Source: Photobacterium sp. SKA34 (lineage in GTDB: Bacteria > Pseudomonadota > Gammaproteobacteria > Enterobacterales > Vibrionaceae). Taken from it: DNA of 64,000 nt. The DNA is taken from the NCBI RefSeq assembly GCF_000153325.1, contig NZ_CH724145.1, positions 1 through 64,000 of the forward strand. Reading direction: 5' to 3'. Positions within the stretch are counted from its first letter, which is position 1, and every line of letters begins with the position of its first letter. Both the position numbers and the translations under genes were made by a program. Below are positions 9,988 through 21,282 of this stretch, in pieces. A model generated the notes under the pieces. It was not told the DNA's origin. It searched no databases and saw nothing but the letters and a program-made list of their open reading frames with translations.

Positions 9988-12561
9988 ATGCAAGAACAAT
10001 ATCGTCCACAGGACATTGAACAAAAAGTTCAAGAACATTGGGACAACAAAAAAACGTTTGTTGTTAGTGAAGACCCTAATAAAGAAAAATTCTACTGTCT
10101 GTCCATGTTCCCGTACCCTAGTGGTCGACTGCACATGGGTCACGTGCGTAACTACACTATCGGTGATGTTATCTCTCGCTACCAGCGCTTACAAGGTAAA
10201 AATGTAATGCAGCCAATCGGCTGGGATGCATTTGGTTTACCAGCTGAAAATGCGGCAGTAAAAAATAAGACAGCTCCGGCGCCATGGACTTACGAAAACA
10301 TTGAGTACATGAAAAACCAACTTAAGCTATTAGGTTTTGGTTATGATTGGAACCGTGAATTCGCAACCTGTACGCCAGAGTACTACCGTTGGGAACAAGA
10401 ATTCTTCACTAAGCTTTACAATAAAGGCCTAGTTTACAAGAAAACTTCATCTGTTAACTGGTGTCCTAACGACCTAACGGTTCTTGCTAACGAGCAAGTT
10501 GAAGATGGTTGTTGTTGGCGTTGTGATACACCTGTTGAGCAAAAAGAGATCCCACAATGGTTCATTAAGATCACTGAGTACGCGCAAGAGCTACTTGACG
10601 ATCTTGACAACCTTGAGGGCTGGCCTGAAATGGTTAAAACCATGCAGCGTAACTGGATCGGTCGTTCTGAAGGTGTTGAATTAACATTTAACGTTAAAGG
10701 TCAAGACGATCTAGAAGTTTATACTACCCGTCCTGATACCCTTATGGGTGTAACATTTGTCAGCATTGCAGCAGGCCACCCTCTTGCAGCAAAAGCAGCT
10801 GAAAATAACCCTGAGCTTGCCGATTTCATTCACGAATGCCGTAATAACAAAGTTGCAGAAGCCGATCTTGCAACGATGGAAAAGAAAGGCATGGATACAG
10901 GTTTAACGGCTATCCATCCACTAGATGGTCGTGAAGTACCTGTTTACGTTGCTAACTTTGTACTGATGGATTACGGCACAGGTGCGGTAATGGCAGTACC
11001 TGCGCACGATCAGCGTGACTTTGAATTTGCAACAAAATACAACATCGACATCATGGCGGTTATTAAACCTGAAGATGGTAGCGATGCTGACATTTCTGAA
11101 GCAGCATACACAGAAAAAGGGGTACTGTTTAATTCAGGTGAATTCGATGGCCTTAACTTCCAACAAGCGTTCGATGCAATTGCAACGAAACTTGAAGCTA
11201 AAGGCAAAGGCAAAAAGACGGTTAACTTCCGTCTACGTGACTGGGGCGTTTCTCGTCAACGTTACTGGGGTGCACCAATCCCAATGGTAACCACTGAAGA
11301 TGGTGAAGTTCACCCAGTACCTGCGGATCAACTACCAGTGATTCTGCCTGAAGATGTGGTAATGGATGGCGTAACTAGTCCAATCAAAGCGGATAAAGAG
11401 TGGGCAAAAACTACCTTTAACGGCGAACCTGCACTACGTGAAACAGATACATTCGATACTTTCATGGAATCGTCTTGGTACTATGCACGTTACTGTTCAC
11501 CACAAGCTGACGATATTCTAGATCCTGAAAAAGCGAATTACTGGCTACCTGTTGATCAATACATCGGTGGTATTGAACACGCATGTATGCACCTACTGTA
11601 CTCTCGCTTCTTCCACAAATTGCTACGTGATGCAGGCTACGTAACATCTGACGAACCATTCAAGCAATTACTATGTCAAGGCATGGTATTGGCTGACGCA
11701 TTCTTCTATACCACAGAGAAAGGCGGTAAAGAGTGGGTCGCACCAACAGATGTAATCGTTGAACGTGACGGTAAAGGTCGCATCACTTCAGCTGTTGATA
11801 CTGATGGCCGTGACGTTGATCACTCAGGCATGATCAAAATGTCTAAGTCTAAAAACAACGGTATCGACCCTCAAGAAATGGTAGATAAATACGGTGCTGA
11901 TACCGTTCGTCTATTCATGATGTTTGCATCACCTGCCGACATGACGCTTGAATGGCAAGAATCTGGCGTTGAAGGTGCTAACCGTTTCCTTAAGCGTGTT
12001 TGGAAACTCGTTCGTGAACATACAGCAAAAGGCACAGCAGAAGCGGTTGATGTATCAGCATTAACTGGCGTTCAAAAAGCACTTCGTCGTGATATTCACA
12101 AAACAATTGCAAAAGTAAGTGATGATATTGGTCGTCGCCAAACATTCAACACTGCAATTGCTGCTATCATGGAGCTGATGAATAAGCTGGCAAAAGCCTC
12201 TCAAGAATCAGTTCAAGATCGCGCAATTCTCGATGAAGCACTAAAAGCAATTGTTACTATGCTTTACCCAATCACGCCACACATCTGTTTCGAAATGTGG
12301 GCAGCACTGGGCGAAACTGACATTGATAATGCACAATGGCCACAAGCTGACGAAAAAGCATTAGTTGAAGATGAGAAACTGATCATTGTTCAAGTTAACG
12401 GTAAGCTTCGTGCTAAGTTGACAGTTGCAGCAGATACAACGAAAGAGCAAGTTGAAGAACTTGGTCTAAACGATGAGAACGTCACTAAGTTCACTGATGG
12501 TTTAACGATCCGTAAAGTCATTTACGTACCGGGTAAACTGCTTAACATTGTTGCTAGCTAA
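9988..12561 (+). CDS. leuS: Leucyl-tRNA synthetase
   Basis: A class I aminoacyl-tRNA synthetase of 857 residues that charges tRNA-Leu. The HIGH-type motif HMGHVRNY is near residues 46-53 and [12 protein letters not shown] near 618-629. The editing (CP1) domain sits between them, with the [15 protein letters not shown] region near 331-345. An anticodon-binding domain and a short C-terminal domain follow. The start is taken at ATG 9988 ([11 protein letters not shown]) because this matches the E. coli start; an ATG 9 bases upstream is possible. A TTGACA at 9906-9911 may be a -35 element. A terminator follows. Confidence 0.97.
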   Translation: MQEQYRPQDIEQKVQEHWDNKKTFVVSEDPNKEKFYCLSMFPYPSGRLHMGHVRNYTIGDVISRYQRLQGKNVMQPIGWDAFGLPAENAAVKNKTAPAPWTYENIEYMKNQLKLLGFGYDWNREFATCTPEYYRWEQEFFTKLYNKGLVYKKTSSVNWCPNDLTVLANEQVEDGCCWRCDTPVEQKEIPQWFIKITEYAQELLDDLDNLEGWPEMVKTMQRNWIGRSEGVELTFNVKGQDDLEVYTTRPDTLMGVTFVSIAAGHPLAAKAAENNPELADFIHECRNNKVAEADLATMEKKGMDTGLTAIHPLDGREVPVYVANFVLMDYGTGAVMAVPAHDQRDFEFATKYNIDIMAVIKPEDGSDADISEAAYTEKGVLFNSGEFDGLNFQQAFDAIATKLEAKGKGKKTVNFRLRDWGVSRQRYWGAPIPMVTTEDGEVHPVPADQLPVILPEDVVMDGVTSPIKADKEWAKTTFNGEPALRETDTFDTFMESSWYYARYCSPQADDILDPEKANYWLPVDQYIGGIEHACMHLLYSRFFHKLLRDAGYVTSDEPFKQLLCQGMVLADAFFYTTEKGGKEWVAPTDVIVERDGKGRITSAVDTDGRDVDHSGMIKMSKSKNNGIDPQEMVDKYGADTVRLFMMFASPADMTLEWQESGVEGANRFLKRVWKLVREHTAKGTAEAVDVSALTGVQKALRRDIHKTIAKVSDDIGRRQTFNTAIAAIMELMNKLAKASQESVQDRAILDEALKAIVTMLYPITPHICFEMWAALGETDIDNAQWPQADEKALVEDEKLIIVQVNGKLRAKLTVAADTTKEQVEELGLNDENVTKFTDGLTIRKVIYVPGKLLNIVAS

Positions 12562-12607
12562 TTAGGTTATTTTCTCTGCTAGTTCATCTAGCAGAGCTAG
12601 TAACCTT

Positions 12608-12635
12608 AAGATCCCCGCTTCTGCGGGGATCTTTA
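12608..12635 (+). terminator. Terminator after leuS
   Basis: Perfect 11-bp stem AAGATCCCCGC (12608-12618) / GCGGGGATCTT (12623-12633) with a 4-base loop and a short T/A tail. A second 9-bp hairpin (12574-12596) lies just upstream. Confidence 0.8.
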
Positions 12636-12699
12636 TAATTACAGTTCTATTTAATTTTGCGCCTAGCGCATCCTCTTTTACTTCAAGGAGCTGACTTTC

Positions 12700-13371
12700 G
12701 TGAAAAGTTTTTTCTCGGCCAACAGCCTAACTCGACTACTTATCATTACTCTTCTCGCACTAACAACAGCTTCTTGTGGCTTCCACCTTCGCGGTAATTA
12801 CATGCTTCCTGACGGTATCGCCAAACTATCATTAACCAGTTTTGACCCCTACGGTAAGCTTACTCGTATGGTTCGATACCAATTTAAACTCCATGGTATT
12901 AGCGAAGTTGCACCAGCGAAAAATGTACCGAACCTAAACATTAACAGTGAGTCTCAAGGTGAGCGTACTTTATCGATTTATCAAAATAATGGTAAAGCGG
13001 AATACGATTTAACTTTAACGGTTAATTACTCAGTAACTATCCCTAATCAAGGTCAGCAAACGTATACCACAAAAGTGACTCGTACGTTCCTTGATAACCC
13101 GTTAACAGCATTAGCAAAATCAGTTGAACAAGATGAGTTAGTTGATGTTATGCGTGAACAAGCCGCACAACAAATTATGCGTAAATTAGCGCGTCTAACT
13201 ACCGTATTTAATAAAATTGAAGAAGATAAATTAGATTCTCAATTAAAAGAAATTCTTAACGAAGAAGATAAAAAAGAATCTTCAGATGAGACAGGTAAAA
13301 CGATCATTACAACGTTACCTGCTAAGCAGTCAAATACAGCTATTGAGCATGATAATCATAACGCGCAATGA
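12700..13371 (+). CDS. lptE: LPS-assembly lipoprotein LptE
   Basis: A 223-residue outer-membrane lipoprotein that plugs LptD and helps deliver LPS to the cell surface. The signal peptide ends in a lipobox with the Cys of TASCGFHLRG near residue 26. The following GFHLRGNYMLPDG start and a beta-rich domain match LptE. The last about 50 residues are charged and low in complexity, so the protein is longer than the roughly 190-residue enteric form. Start GTG 12700 is preceded by AAGGAG. It overlaps holA by 4 bases (ATGA), as in the conserved leuS-lptE-holA order. Confidence 0.94.
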   Translation: MKSFFSANSLTRLLIITLLALTTASCGFHLRGNYMLPDGIAKLSLTSFDPYGKLTRMVRYQFKLHGISEVAPAKNVPNLNINSESQGERTLSIYQNNGKAEYDLTLTVNYSVTIPNQGQQTYTTKVTRTFLDNPLTALAKSVEQDELVDVMREQAAQQIMRKLARLTTVFNKIEEDKLDSQLKEILNEEDKKESSDETGKTIITTLPAKQSNTAIEHDNHNAQ

Positions 13372-14393
13372 GAGTTTATCCTGAACAACTGACGCAGCAA
13401 CTCAATAAGGGCCTGCGTCAGACTTACCTCTTATTTGGTAATGAGCCACTACTTAAACAAGAATGTGGTGACAATATTAAGCAACTTGCTCAACAGCAAG
13501 GTTTTCTTGAGCGCCATCGTTTTACCATTGATAACCAGTTAGATTGGAATCAAGTTCTCGATTGCTGCCAAGCTATGAGCTTATTTTCTGCCCAGCAAAT
13601 CATTGAATTAGAATTTCCTGAAACAGGGCTTAATGCCAACCAAGCAAAAGCTTTGTTAGAGGTTGTTGCACACTTAAATCCTGACATTCTCTTATTACTT
13701 ACAGGCCCTTATTTAAATAAGAAGCAAGAAGCGACAAAATGGTTTAAAGCACTCGATGGCTTAGGCTTATATGTGCCATGTAATACCCCTGACGCTAAAC
13801 AAATGCCGCGCTTTATTCAAACCCGCTGTCGAAATCTTGGGTTAAAGCCTGATCATGAATCAGTACAGATGCTTGCGCAATGGCATGAAGGCAATTTACT
13901 AGCGTTAGCACAAAGCTTACATAAGCTGGTTTTACTTTATCCTGATGGTGAGTTAACCATTATTCGCCTACAAGAAGCATTAAGTCGTCATAATCACTAT
14001 ACCCCTTTCCAATTGGTTGATGCGGTATTAGCAGGACAGGCAAAACGCAGCCAACGCGTGCTTCGTCAATTGCAAGGTGAAGGGATTGAAGCCACCATCT
14101 TATTACGTACGTTACAACGAGAGTTAACCCAACTCTATAAAATGCAAGAGATGGGGAAAAAAGGTACACCACTTAATATCATTTTTGAGCAATTTAGAGT
14201 GTGGCAAAATCGCCGTGAAATTTATGTTGGTGCACTTCATCGATTACCGCTGTCGCGTTTGGTAAAAATCATTCGTCAATTAACTCAACTTGAAATACAA
14301 GTTAAAACTGATTACGACACCACACCATGGCCAGCCCTTAGTGCCCTGTGTGCTGAAATCTGTGGCTTAGAAACTCACTTACAAAACGCATAA
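13368..14393 (+). CDS. holA: DNA polymerase III delta subunit HolA
   Basis: A 341-residue clamp-loader subunit that opens the sliding clamp. The N-terminus MRVYPEQLTQQLNKGL and the LLFGNEPLLKQE segment are typical of delta. Residues about 1-140 form the AAA+-like clamp-binding domain without a working Walker A, and the rest forms the lid and collar helices. Translation is coupled to lptE by overlap. A terminator follows, and no nadD gene lies between this gene and rsfS. Confidence 0.95.
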   Translation: MRVYPEQLTQQLNKGLRQTYLLFGNEPLLKQECGDNIKQLAQQQGFLERHRFTIDNQLDWNQVLDCCQAMSLFSAQQIIELEFPETGLNANQAKALLEVVAHLNPDILLLLTGPYLNKKQEATKWFKALDGLGLYVPCNTPDAKQMPRFIQTRCRNLGLKPDHESVQMLAQWHEGNLLALAQSLHKLVLLYPDGELTIIRLQEALSRHNHYTPFQLVDAVLAGQAKRSQRVLRQLQGEGIEATILLRTLQRELTQLYKMQEMGKKGTPLNIIFEQFRVWQNRREIYVGALHRLPLSRLVKIIRQLTQLEIQVKTDYDTTPWPALSALCAEICGLETHLQNA

Positions 14394-14405
14394 TTCTATA
14401 TAAAT

Positions 14406-14438
14406 ACGGTCTTCAGTCATTGTTGACCGTTTTTTTTA
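14406..14438 (+). terminator. Terminator after holA
   Basis: Stem ACGGTC (14406-14411) / GACCGT (14425-14430) followed by a run of eight T. The loop is long (13 bases), but the T-run is strong. Confidence 0.75.
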
Positions 14439-14619
14439 TAAAACTAACCTTAAGCGGTCGAAAAATCACCGTCTGAACCATGTCCTTTTATAGCTGTCAG
14501 ATAAGAGCGTGGTATACTTCCGATCTTATTACGGTCGCAACCTTTTTACCTATCCTTTCCAGTAGTAAAATAGATCATAACGACTAAACATTTATTAAAC
14601 GCTTATTGAGGGAATCCCT

Positions 14620-14937
14620 TTGCAAGTTCAAGAACTACAAGATTTCATTGTTGATAAAATTGACGATATTAAAGCACAAGACATCGTGACAATTGATGTT
14701 CGTGGTAAATCAAGCATCACAGACGTAATGGTTATCTGTACTGGTTCTTCAAACCGTCACGTGAGCTCTATTGCTGATCATGTAAACAAAGAATCAAAGT
14801 TAATTGACTTCCCTCCATTTGGTATTAGTGGTGAAGAAGAAGGTCAATGGGTAATTGTTGATATGGGCAACGTAATGCTACATATCATGCAAGAAGATGC
14901 TCGCCAAGTATATCAACTGGAGAAGCTTTGGAGCTAA
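14620..14937 (+). CDS. rsfS: Ribosomal silencing factor RsfS
   Basis: A 105-residue protein that binds ribosomal protein uL14 and blocks subunit joining when nutrients are scarce. The conserved LQDFIVDKIDDIKAQDI start and RGKSSITD segment are typical. The start codon is TTG at 14620 with GAGGG about 7 bases upstream; it aligns with the E. coli start and no ATG fits. The gene is 7 bp from rlmH and probably begins the cell-wall operon. Confidence 0.95.
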   Translation: MQVQELQDFIVDKIDDIKAQDIVTIDVRGKSSITDVMVICTGSSNRHVSSIADHVNKESKLIDFPPFGISGEEEGQWVIVDMGNVMLHIMQEDARQVYQLEKLWS

Positions 14938-14944
14938 GTAAGTC

Positions 14945-15415
14945 ATGAAGCTTCAATTAATTGCTGTTGGTACAAAAATGCCTAAGTGGGTTGAGGAAGG
15001 CTATAAGGAATATAGCCGTCGTTTCCCTAAAGATATGCCTCTGGAATTGATTGAGATTCCAGCGGGTAAGCGCGGAAAAAATGCAGACATTGCTCGTATC
15101 CTTCAAAAGGAAGGTGAAGCGATGTTAGCAGCCGTTGCTAAGGGTAACCGAATTGTTACTCTAGATATTCCTGGTAAACGCTGGGATACCGAACAACTAG
15201 CAGGTCAGCTAGAAGTTTGGAAACTTGATGGTCGCGACGTCTCTATTTTAATTGGCGGACCTGAAGGCCTTTCACCAGCTTGTAAAGCAGCTGCAGAGCA
15301 AAGCTGGTCACTATCACCATTAACACTTCCGCACCCGTTAGTGCGTGTCGTTATGGCAGAAAGTTTATACCGTGCATGGAGCATCACGGCTAACCATCCG
15401 TATCACAGGGAATAA
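14945..15415 (+). CDS. rlmH: 23S rRNA methyltransferase RlmH
   Basis: A 156-residue SPOUT-family enzyme that methylates pseudouridine 1915 in 23S rRNA helix 69. The SAM-binding knot is visible as [12 protein letters not shown] (about 99-110), with the conserved C-terminal [16 protein letters not shown] and ending NHPYHRE. Length and ending are canonical. It sits between rsfS and mrdA as in E. coli. Confidence 0.97.
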   Translation: MKLQLIAVGTKMPKWVEEGYKEYSRRFPKDMPLELIEIPAGKRGKNADIARILQKEGEAMLAAVAKGNRIVTLDIPGKRWDTEQLAGQLEVWKLDGRDVSILIGGPEGLSPACKAAAEQSWSLSPLTLPHPLVRVVMAESLYRAWSITANHPYHRE

Positions 15416-15421
15416 CCATCG

Positions 15422-17383
15422 ATGAGACAAAAGCGAACCCAGATCCGCGACCATCGCGCTGAGTCGGCGCTATTTTTCCGCCGAGCTCTTGTCTCATTTA
15501 TTGGAATTATCATTCTGGTCAGTGTCTTATTGTTCAATCTATTTAATATTCAGGTTGAACAACACCAAGACTATAAGACCCGCTCTAATGACAATCGAAT
15601 CAAAATCATTCCTGTCGCACCAAATCGTGGCCTTATCTATGACCGCAACGGTTTGCTTCTAGCTGAAAATCGACCGATCTACAACCTTGAAGTTACCATT
15701 GAAAAAGTACCAGACATGGAACAAACCTATGCGGATTTAAAATCAGTATTAGGTCTAACCAATGAAGACATTGAGCAATTTAAAAAAGAGCGTCGTCGTA
15801 CTCGCCGCTTTAAATCTGTGCCGATCCTTGAGGGATTAAACGAGCAACAAGTTGCTTTATTTGCAGTCAACCAACATAAATTCCCTGGCGTTGATGTTAA
15901 AGCCTATTTAAAACGTTACTATCCGTATGGTGATTCGCTCACGCACGTTTTGGGTTATGTAGCAAAAATTAACGATCGTGACCTTAAGAAACTCGATAAA
16001 GCCGAGAAACTCAGTAACTACAAAGCAACACGCGATATCGGTAAATTAGGTATCGAACGTTACTACGAAGATCTATTACATGGTACTTCTGGCTATCAAG
16101 AAGTCGAAGTTAATAGTCGTGGACGTATTATTCGTACCCTTAAGTACGTGCCCCCTATTCCAGGCAAAGATATTTCGTTAAATATTGATATTCAGCTTCA
16201 GCTTTATGTACAAAACCTGCTGACTGAACGTAAGACCGATCCTGAAACAGGTGAAGAAATCATTAAACACAAGCGTGGCTCTGTCGTGGTATTAGATCCA
16301 AAAGACGATGCTATTCTCGCCATGGTTTCTAGCCCAAGTTACGACCCCAATTTATTTGTTCGTGGTATTTCCAGTAAAAAATATCGCGAATTATTAAATA
16401 ACCCTGATCGCCCATTGGTTAACCGTGTCACGCTTGGTATTTATCCACCAGCATCGACGGTAAAACCATTAATTGCAGTCGCTGCATTAACAGAAGGTGT
16501 GATCACACCCAAAACCACCCGTAACGATCCCGGTTGGTGGCAGATCCCTAACACTACCAGCCGCAAATTCCGTGATTGGCTTCGTTGGGGACATGGTCGT
16601 GTTAATATTTATAAAGCTATTGAAGAGTCAGTAGATACTTACTTTTACCAAGTCGCTTACGATATGGGTATCGATAGGCTTTCAACGTGGATGAATAAAT
16701 TTGGTTATGGCGTCTATACCGGTATCGATATTCACGAAGAAAGTAAGGCCAACATGCCAACGCGTGAATGGAAACAAGCACGTCATAAACGTCCTTGGTA
16801 TCAAGGAGACACCATTCCTGTCGGAATTGGACAAGGCTATTGGACAGCAACACCACTACAGATAGCAAAAGCAACATCGGTATTGGTCAATAATGGTGTG
16901 GTTCATCGTCCTCATCTTCTAAAAGATATTATTGACGAAGAAACAGTTAAACCTGCTGAATTTAAAAATTTCCCGCCGATAACAGGCGTGACAACTGAAA
17001 CATGGAAAATTGCTCGTGAAGGTATGCATCGCGTACTTTATGGCAATCGTGGTACAGCACGTAAAGCATTTTATGATACGCCATATGAAGCTGGCGGAAA
17101 GTCAGGTTCAGCACAGGTATTCGGTTTGGCTGAAAACCAAAAATATAATGCTGATGAACTCGAAGAGCGTCTACGTGACCATGCTTTATTTACTGCATTT
17201 GCGCCATTTGAAAACCCTGAAGTGGTCGTTGCTATGGTATTAGAAAATGCCGGTGGTGGCTCTAGTAATGGTGGACCAATTGCACGTCAAATTTTTGATC
17301 ATATGTTAATTAAACCAACCGCTGACAGCGCTCTTAAATCAAAGCCTGAACTCACTGCGACACAACCAACAGAGGTACAATAA
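15422..17383 (+). CDS. mrdA: Penicillin-binding protein 2 (MrdA)
   Basis: A 653-residue class B PBP, the transpeptidase of the rod (elongasome) complex. One transmembrane segment (about 25-45) anchors it in the inner membrane. A pedestal domain comes next, then the transpeptidase domain with active-site S345 in ASTVKP, an SVD (SxN-type) motif near residue 403 and KSG near residue 560. Its stop overlaps the start of its partner rodA (TAATG), matching their function as a complex. Confidence 0.96.
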   Translation: MRQKRTQIRDHRAESALFFRRALVSFIGIIILVSVLLFNLFNIQVEQHQDYKTRSNDNRIKIIPVAPNRGLIYDRNGLLLAENRPIYNLEVTIEKVPDMEQTYADLKSVLGLTNEDIEQFKKERRRTRRFKSVPILEGLNEQQVALFAVNQHKFPGVDVKAYLKRYYPYGDSLTHVLGYVAKINDRDLKKLDKAEKLSNYKATRDIGKLGIERYYEDLLHGTSGYQEVEVNSRGRIIRTLKYVPPIPGKDISLNIDIQLQLYVQNLLTERKTDPETGEEIIKHKRGSVVVLDPKDDAILAMVSSPSYDPNLFVRGISSKKYRELLNNPDRPLVNRVTLGIYPPASTVKPLIAVAALTEGVITPKTTRNDPGWWQIPNTTSRKFRDWLRWGHGRVNIYKAIEESVDTYFYQVAYDMGIDRLSTWMNKFGYGVYTGIDIHEESKANMPTREWKQARHKRPWYQGDTIPVGIGQGYWTATPLQIAKATSVLVNNGVVHRPHLLKDIIDEETVKPAEFKNFPPITGVTTETWKIAREGMHRVLYGNRGTARKAFYDTPYEAGGKSGSAQVFGLAENQKYNADELEERLRDHALFTAFAPFENPEVVVAMVLENAGGGSSNGGPIARQIFDHMLIKPTADSALKSKPELTATQPTEVQ

Positions 17384-18504
17384 TGAGTATTATGGCGGCA
17401 ACCGGTACCAAGCGAACGTTAACTGATCGCTTACATATCGATATGCCACTATTACTAGGGATCCTTACATTAATGGGATTTGCCCTTGTCATCATGTGGA
17501 GCGCAAGCGGACAAAACATTGCCATGATGGAACGCCAGGCAATACGCATGCTTATGTCACTAGGGATCATGGTTTTACTCGCACAAATTGCACCACGCCA
17601 TTACGAAGCATGGGCACCTTACTTATTTGGTATTGGCTTACTGCTATTATTTAGTGTATTAGCTTTTGGTGAAGTCTCTAAAGGCGCACAACGTTGGTTG
17701 AATTTAGGCTTTGTTCGCTTTCAACCTTCTGAATTACTCAAACTGGCGGTGCCACTTATGGTGGCTCGTTTTATTGGTAATCGTCCATTACCACCATCGA
17801 TGCGTAATATCTTTGTTGCCTTAGTATTGATCTTCACACCGACCATCTTAATTGCTAAACAACCCGACCTTGGAACCTCAATTTTGGTGGCAGCATCAGG
17901 TATCTTTGTTCTGTTTCTGTCAGGAATGAGCTGGAGACTGATTATTGGGGCGTTAGTATTACTCGGCGCGTTTATTCCTGTGTTATGGTTCTTCCTTATG
18001 CACGACTATCAGCGAACACGAGTCTTGACTTTGTTTAATCCAGAGTCTGATCCGCTCGGTGCGGGATACCATATTATCCAATCAAAAATCGCGATTGGCT
18101 CTGGAGGCATAAGCGGAAAGGGCTGGCTCCATGGAACTCAATCGCAACTTGAGTTTGTTCCAGAACGACATACCGACTTCATTTTTGCAGTTATTGCAGA
18201 AGAATGGGGGTTAACCGGTGTTATTGGTTTACTAACAATGTACCTGTTCATATTAGGACGAGGTTTATGGCTAGCCAGCCAAGCGCAAACTGCATTTGGG
18301 CGTATGATGGCTGGTAGTATTGTTTTAAGTTTCTTTGTTTATGTTTTTGTAAATATCGGCATGGTAAGTGGCATTCTGCCTGTTGTAGGTGTTCCACTTC
18401 CTTTAGTGAGCTACGGCGGTACATCCATGATGACCCTACTAGCTGGCTTCGGTATTTTGATGTCTATCCACACTCACAGAAAAATGTTGTCTAAGGCGAC
18501 CTAA
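17383..18504 (+). CDS. rodA: Rod-shape glycosyltransferase RodA
   Basis: A 373-residue SEDS-family polytopic membrane protein that polymerises glycan strands in the elongasome with PBP2. About ten hydrophobic segments are visible. SEDS motifs include [10 protein letters not shown] (near 103-112), [12 protein letters not shown] and, near the C-terminus, [12 protein letters not shown]. It is translationally coupled to mrdA and directly abuts rlpA. Confidence 0.96.
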   Translation: MSIMAATGTKRTLTDRLHIDMPLLLGILTLMGFALVIMWSASGQNIAMMERQAIRMLMSLGIMVLLAQIAPRHYEAWAPYLFGIGLLLLFSVLAFGEVSKGAQRWLNLGFVRFQPSELLKLAVPLMVARFIGNRPLPPSMRNIFVALVLIFTPTILIAKQPDLGTSILVAASGIFVLFLSGMSWRLIIGALVLLGAFIPVLWFFLMHDYQRTRVLTLFNPESDPLGAGYHIIQSKIAIGSGGISGKGWLHGTQSQLEFVPERHTDFIFAVIAEEWGLTGVIGLLTMYLFILGRGLWLASQAQTAFGRMMAGSIVLSFFVYVFVNIGMVSGILPVVGVPLPLVSYGGTSMMTLLAGFGILMSIHTHRKMLSKAT

Positions 18505-19383
18505 ATGCGTTCACTTTTTTTATTGTTCTTTGTTCTACTTGCTGGATGTAGCTCCGCGCCAGATAAACCTCAACAGCCAGAGACAAAAGCAGATCAAGCT
18601 ACACCCGGCTTACTGTTTAAACCCAGCCCCTTAACCAATGATGATCCCAACGCGGGCCGTTATTCATTAAAAGATGACCGGGCACCAAAGGTTTCACCTG
18701 ATTTCAGTAAAGTACCACCCGTTGTGCCGCATTATGAACCTTATAGCCGTGGTGGTAATAAAGACTACACATTACGTGGTAAACGCTACCACATTATAAA
18801 AAACACTAAAGGTTATACAGAGACAGGCTACGCTTCTTGGTACGGTGAAAAGTTCCACGGACACAAAACCTCAAATGGTGAAACATACAATATGTTTGCT
18901 ATGACTGCGGCACATAAAACTTTACCGCTTCCGAGTTTTGTACGTGTAACAAATACCCTTAATGGTAAATCAACGATCGTTCGAGTTAACGACCGTGGTC
19001 CATTTCATGATGGTCGAATTATCGATTTAAGCATGGCAGCTGCCGCAAAAATTGGGGTAATTAGTCTTGGCACAGCCCCAGTTAAGATAGAAGTGATAAA
19101 TATACCTAAGCCGACAAATAAAAGTACGATGAAGAACTCTCCTATTCCTCATCACTATTTTGTCCAATTAGCAGCGGTAAATAGCTTAGCAAAAGCCGAA
19201 GAGATGAAAAAAGAGCTAAAGCGTAGCTTCAATACCGATATTAATATCGAAAAAATTGATAGTCGCGCTGTATATCGTGTCCGCTTAGGCCCTTATATGG
19301 ATCACCGAGATGCTGAAATACAACTTAGCAAAGTAAAATCTCGTAGCTATCCAAAAGCATTTATAACCACTGTTAATCGATAA
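18505..19383 (+). CDS. rlpA: Septal-ring lytic transglycosylase RlpA
   Basis: A 292-residue outer-membrane lipoprotein. The lipobox LLAGC places the modified Cys at residue 15. A double-psi beta-barrel domain covers about 108-197 (TGYASWYGEKFHG, then VRVNDRGPFHDGRIIDLS, which carries the conserved Asp). A C-terminal SPOR domain covers about 215-290 and would bind denuded septal glycans. It starts immediately after the rodA stop. Whether this homologue keeps glycanase activity cannot be judged from sequence alone. Confidence 0.93.
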   Translation: MRSLFLLFFVLLAGCSSAPDKPQQPETKADQATPGLLFKPSPLTNDDPNAGRYSLKDDRAPKVSPDFSKVPPVVPHYEPYSRGGNKDYTLRGKRYHIIKNTKGYTETGYASWYGEKFHGHKTSNGETYNMFAMTAAHKTLPLPSFVRVTNTLNGKSTIVRVNDRGPFHDGRIIDLSMAAAAKIGVISLGTAPVKIEVINIPKPTNKSTMKNSPIPHHYFVQLAAVNSLAKAEEMKKELKRSFNTDINIEKIDSRAVYRVRLGPYMDHRDAEIQLSKVKSRSYPKAFITTVNR

Positions 19384-19418
19384 TGGGAACCTAATCATTA
19401 TTTAGGACTCATAACATT

Positions 19419-19458
19419 GGCTTGTATGTTAAAAAATTAACAAATGAACATACAAGCC
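19419..19458 (+). terminator. Hairpin downstream of rlpA
   Basis: Perfect 12-bp inverted repeat GGCTTGTATGTT (19419-19430) / AACATACAAGCC (19447-19458) with an AT-rich 16-base loop and no T-run. It is probably a weak terminator or processing site in the 235-bp gap before dacA. Confidence 0.4.
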
Positions 19459-19566
19459 TTACTTCGTTTACAGCAATAATTAAAACCAAACTTTGCGCAC
19501 ATTACGTCCGCTTAATGTCAATTAATGGAAATATGCACCCATTCAACTGATAGGTAAGGTGTTATT

Positions 19567-19575
19567 TGCTATAGT
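19567..19575 (+). promoter_or_regulatory. Candidate extended -10 for dacA
   Basis: TGCTATAGT matches an extended -10 (TGnTATAAT) with one mismatch and lies 44 bases before the dacA start. No good -35 hexamer is seen at the usual distance, which is tolerated for extended -10 promoters. Confidence 0.4.
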
Positions 19576-19618
19576 GAGCGTCATTTCTTGTCTCAGATAA
19601 ACTAAAGTTATAATAATC

Positions 19619-20794
19619 ATGATAAAAACAGCTGCGCTTTTCCGTTCTGTAGCCATATCAGCCACTTTGCTGGCTTCAGCTACTGTTGCTGCGTCACCAG
19701 CAGTCGTACCTGAAGCTCCACAAATCGCGGCAAAAGGCTATATCCTCGTCGACTATAATTCAGGCAAAATCCTTGCTGGTAATAATGAATATGAAAAATT
19801 AGCGCCAGCTAGTTTGACAAAAATCATGACCAGTTTTGTTATCGGCCAAGAGATTAAAAACGGTAATATCTCACCAGATGATACTGTTGTTATCAGCAAA
19901 AATGCTTGGGCGAAAAACTTCCCAGGCTCATCTAAAATGTTCCTAGAAGTCGGTAAAAGCGTCAAAGTTTCTGACTTAAACCGCGGAATTATTGTTGACT
20001 CAGGTAATGATGCCTGTGTCGCAATGGCAGAGCACGTTGCAGGCTCTCAAGAATCATTTGTTGATCTAATGAATGGCTGGGCTAAAAACCTCGGCATGAA
20101 GTCAACTCACTTTGCTAATGTGCATGGTCTTGACCGCCCTGATCTTTACACTACTCCTTACGATCTTTCTATTCTTACTCGCTCATTAATCCGCGATCTG
20201 CCTAATGAATTTAAGATCTATGATGAGAAGTCATTTACTTACAACGGCATTACCCAGTACAACCGTAACGGTCTACTTTGGGATAAAAGCATGCACGTTG
20301 ATGGTCTAAAAACAGGGCATACAGATAACGCAGGTTATAGCTTAGTAAGTACCGCAACAGAAGGTAACATGCGTCTTATCTCAGTTGTGATGGGTACAGC
20401 AAGTAAAAATGCTCGCCTAGCTGAAAGTAAGAAGCTACTAAACTTTGGTTTCCGTTTCTACGAAACACTTTCACCAAACAAAAAAGATCAAACCATTGAA
20501 ACTGAAAAAGTTTGGATGGGTGATACAGACACCGTCAACCTAGGTGTGACTGAAAACACCTATGTAACTTTGCCTCGTAGCCAAGCTAAAGATCTGAAAG
20601 CTAGCTTTGTGCTAACTAAAGAACTAAAGGCACCAATCACCAAAGGTGAAGTTGTCGGTAAATTGACTTACCGTGTTGGCGATCAAGACGTTGCTGAATA
20701 CCCGCTTGTGGCATTAAACGATGTTAAAGAAGGCAGCCTATTTAGCCGTATGGTCGACTACGTCATGATGCTAGTACAAAGTTGGTTTAAGTAA
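19619..20794 (+). CDS. dacA: D-alanyl-D-alanine carboxypeptidase DacA (PBP5)
   Basis: A 391-residue low-molecular-weight PBP that trims the terminal D-Ala from peptidoglycan stem peptides. A cleavable signal peptide ends near residue 26 (ASATVAAS). The catalytic motifs are S65 in ASLTK, SGN in the VDSGNDAC stretch and K231 in LKTGHTD. A beta-rich domain follows, and an amphipathic helix at the C-terminus (SRMVDYVMMLVQSWFK) should attach it to the outer face of the inner membrane. Length is typical. Confidence 0.96.
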   Translation: MIKTAALFRSVAISATLLASATVAASPAVVPEAPQIAAKGYILVDYNSGKILAGNNEYEKLAPASLTKIMTSFVIGQEIKNGNISPDDTVVISKNAWAKNFPGSSKMFLEVGKSVKVSDLNRGIIVDSGNDACVAMAEHVAGSQESFVDLMNGWAKNLGMKSTHFANVHGLDRPDLYTTPYDLSILTRSLIRDLPNEFKIYDEKSFTYNGITQYNRNGLLWDKSMHVDGLKTGHTDNAGYSLVSTATEGNMRLISVVMGTASKNARLAESKKLLNFGFRFYETLSPNKKDQTIETEKVWMGDTDTVNLGVTENTYVTLPRSQAKDLKASFVLTKELKAPITKGEVVGKLTYRVGDQDVAEYPLVALNDVKEGSLFSRMVDYVMMLVQSWFK

Positions 20795-20819
20795 TTTAAA
20801 CTATCGACTTCATCAACGA

Positions 20820-20851
20820 CTAAGAGGCAACTTCTGTTGCCTCTTAGTTTT
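20820..20851 (+). terminator. Terminator after dacA
   Basis: Perfect 12-bp stem CTAAGAGGCAAC (20820-20831) / GTTGCCTCTTAG (20836-20847) with a TTCT loop and four T after it. Confidence 0.9.
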
Positions 20852-21006
20852 CATTACTGAATACAAACATTACCCCTATATTCCCAATCCTCTTCATCCT
20901 TCCCTTGTTTTACAATCACTGACACATTAAGATGCCTGCAATACACTACTATTAGCCATAATAGTAATGATGAAAGACACATTGAAAGCGAACTTTGGAG
21001 TTCTAT

Positions 21007-21282
21007 ATGCAAGAACAAGAGCAACCAAAACTAAAAGATCTACTGGAATTCCCTTGTATCTTTACTTTTAAAGTAATGGGTGAAAACAAACCAGAATTGC
21101 CAGATCGTGTAGTTGAAGTTATTCAGAGTGTTATCCCTGGTGATTACACTCCAACAACAAAACCCAGTAGCAAAGGAACATATACTGCTGTTTCTGTTGC
21201 TGTAAACGCGACCAATGTTGAACAAATTGAAACCTTATACAAAGAGTTAGGTGCAATTGATATTGTTCGCGTAGTGTTATAA
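21007..21282 (+). CDS. ybeD: YbeD (DUF493) small protein
   Basis: A 91-residue protein of the YbeD family, an ACT-like fold of uncertain role that is conserved between dacA and lipB. The [14 protein letters not shown] start and the [16 protein letters not shown] segment are characteristic. ATG 21007 is chosen because GGAG lies 6 bases upstream; an in-frame TTG at 20995 would place the ribosome-binding site inside the gene. Confidence 0.93.
   Translation: MQEQEQPKLKDLLEFPCIFTFKVMGENKPELPDRVVEVIQSVIPGDYTPTTKPSSKGTYTAVSVAVNATNVEQIETLYKELGAIDIVRVVL

Noticed and set aside
9890..10207. 105-codon frame overlapping the leuS start.
   Set aside because: It runs into leuS in another frame and has no homology I can recognise; leuS is clearly the real gene.
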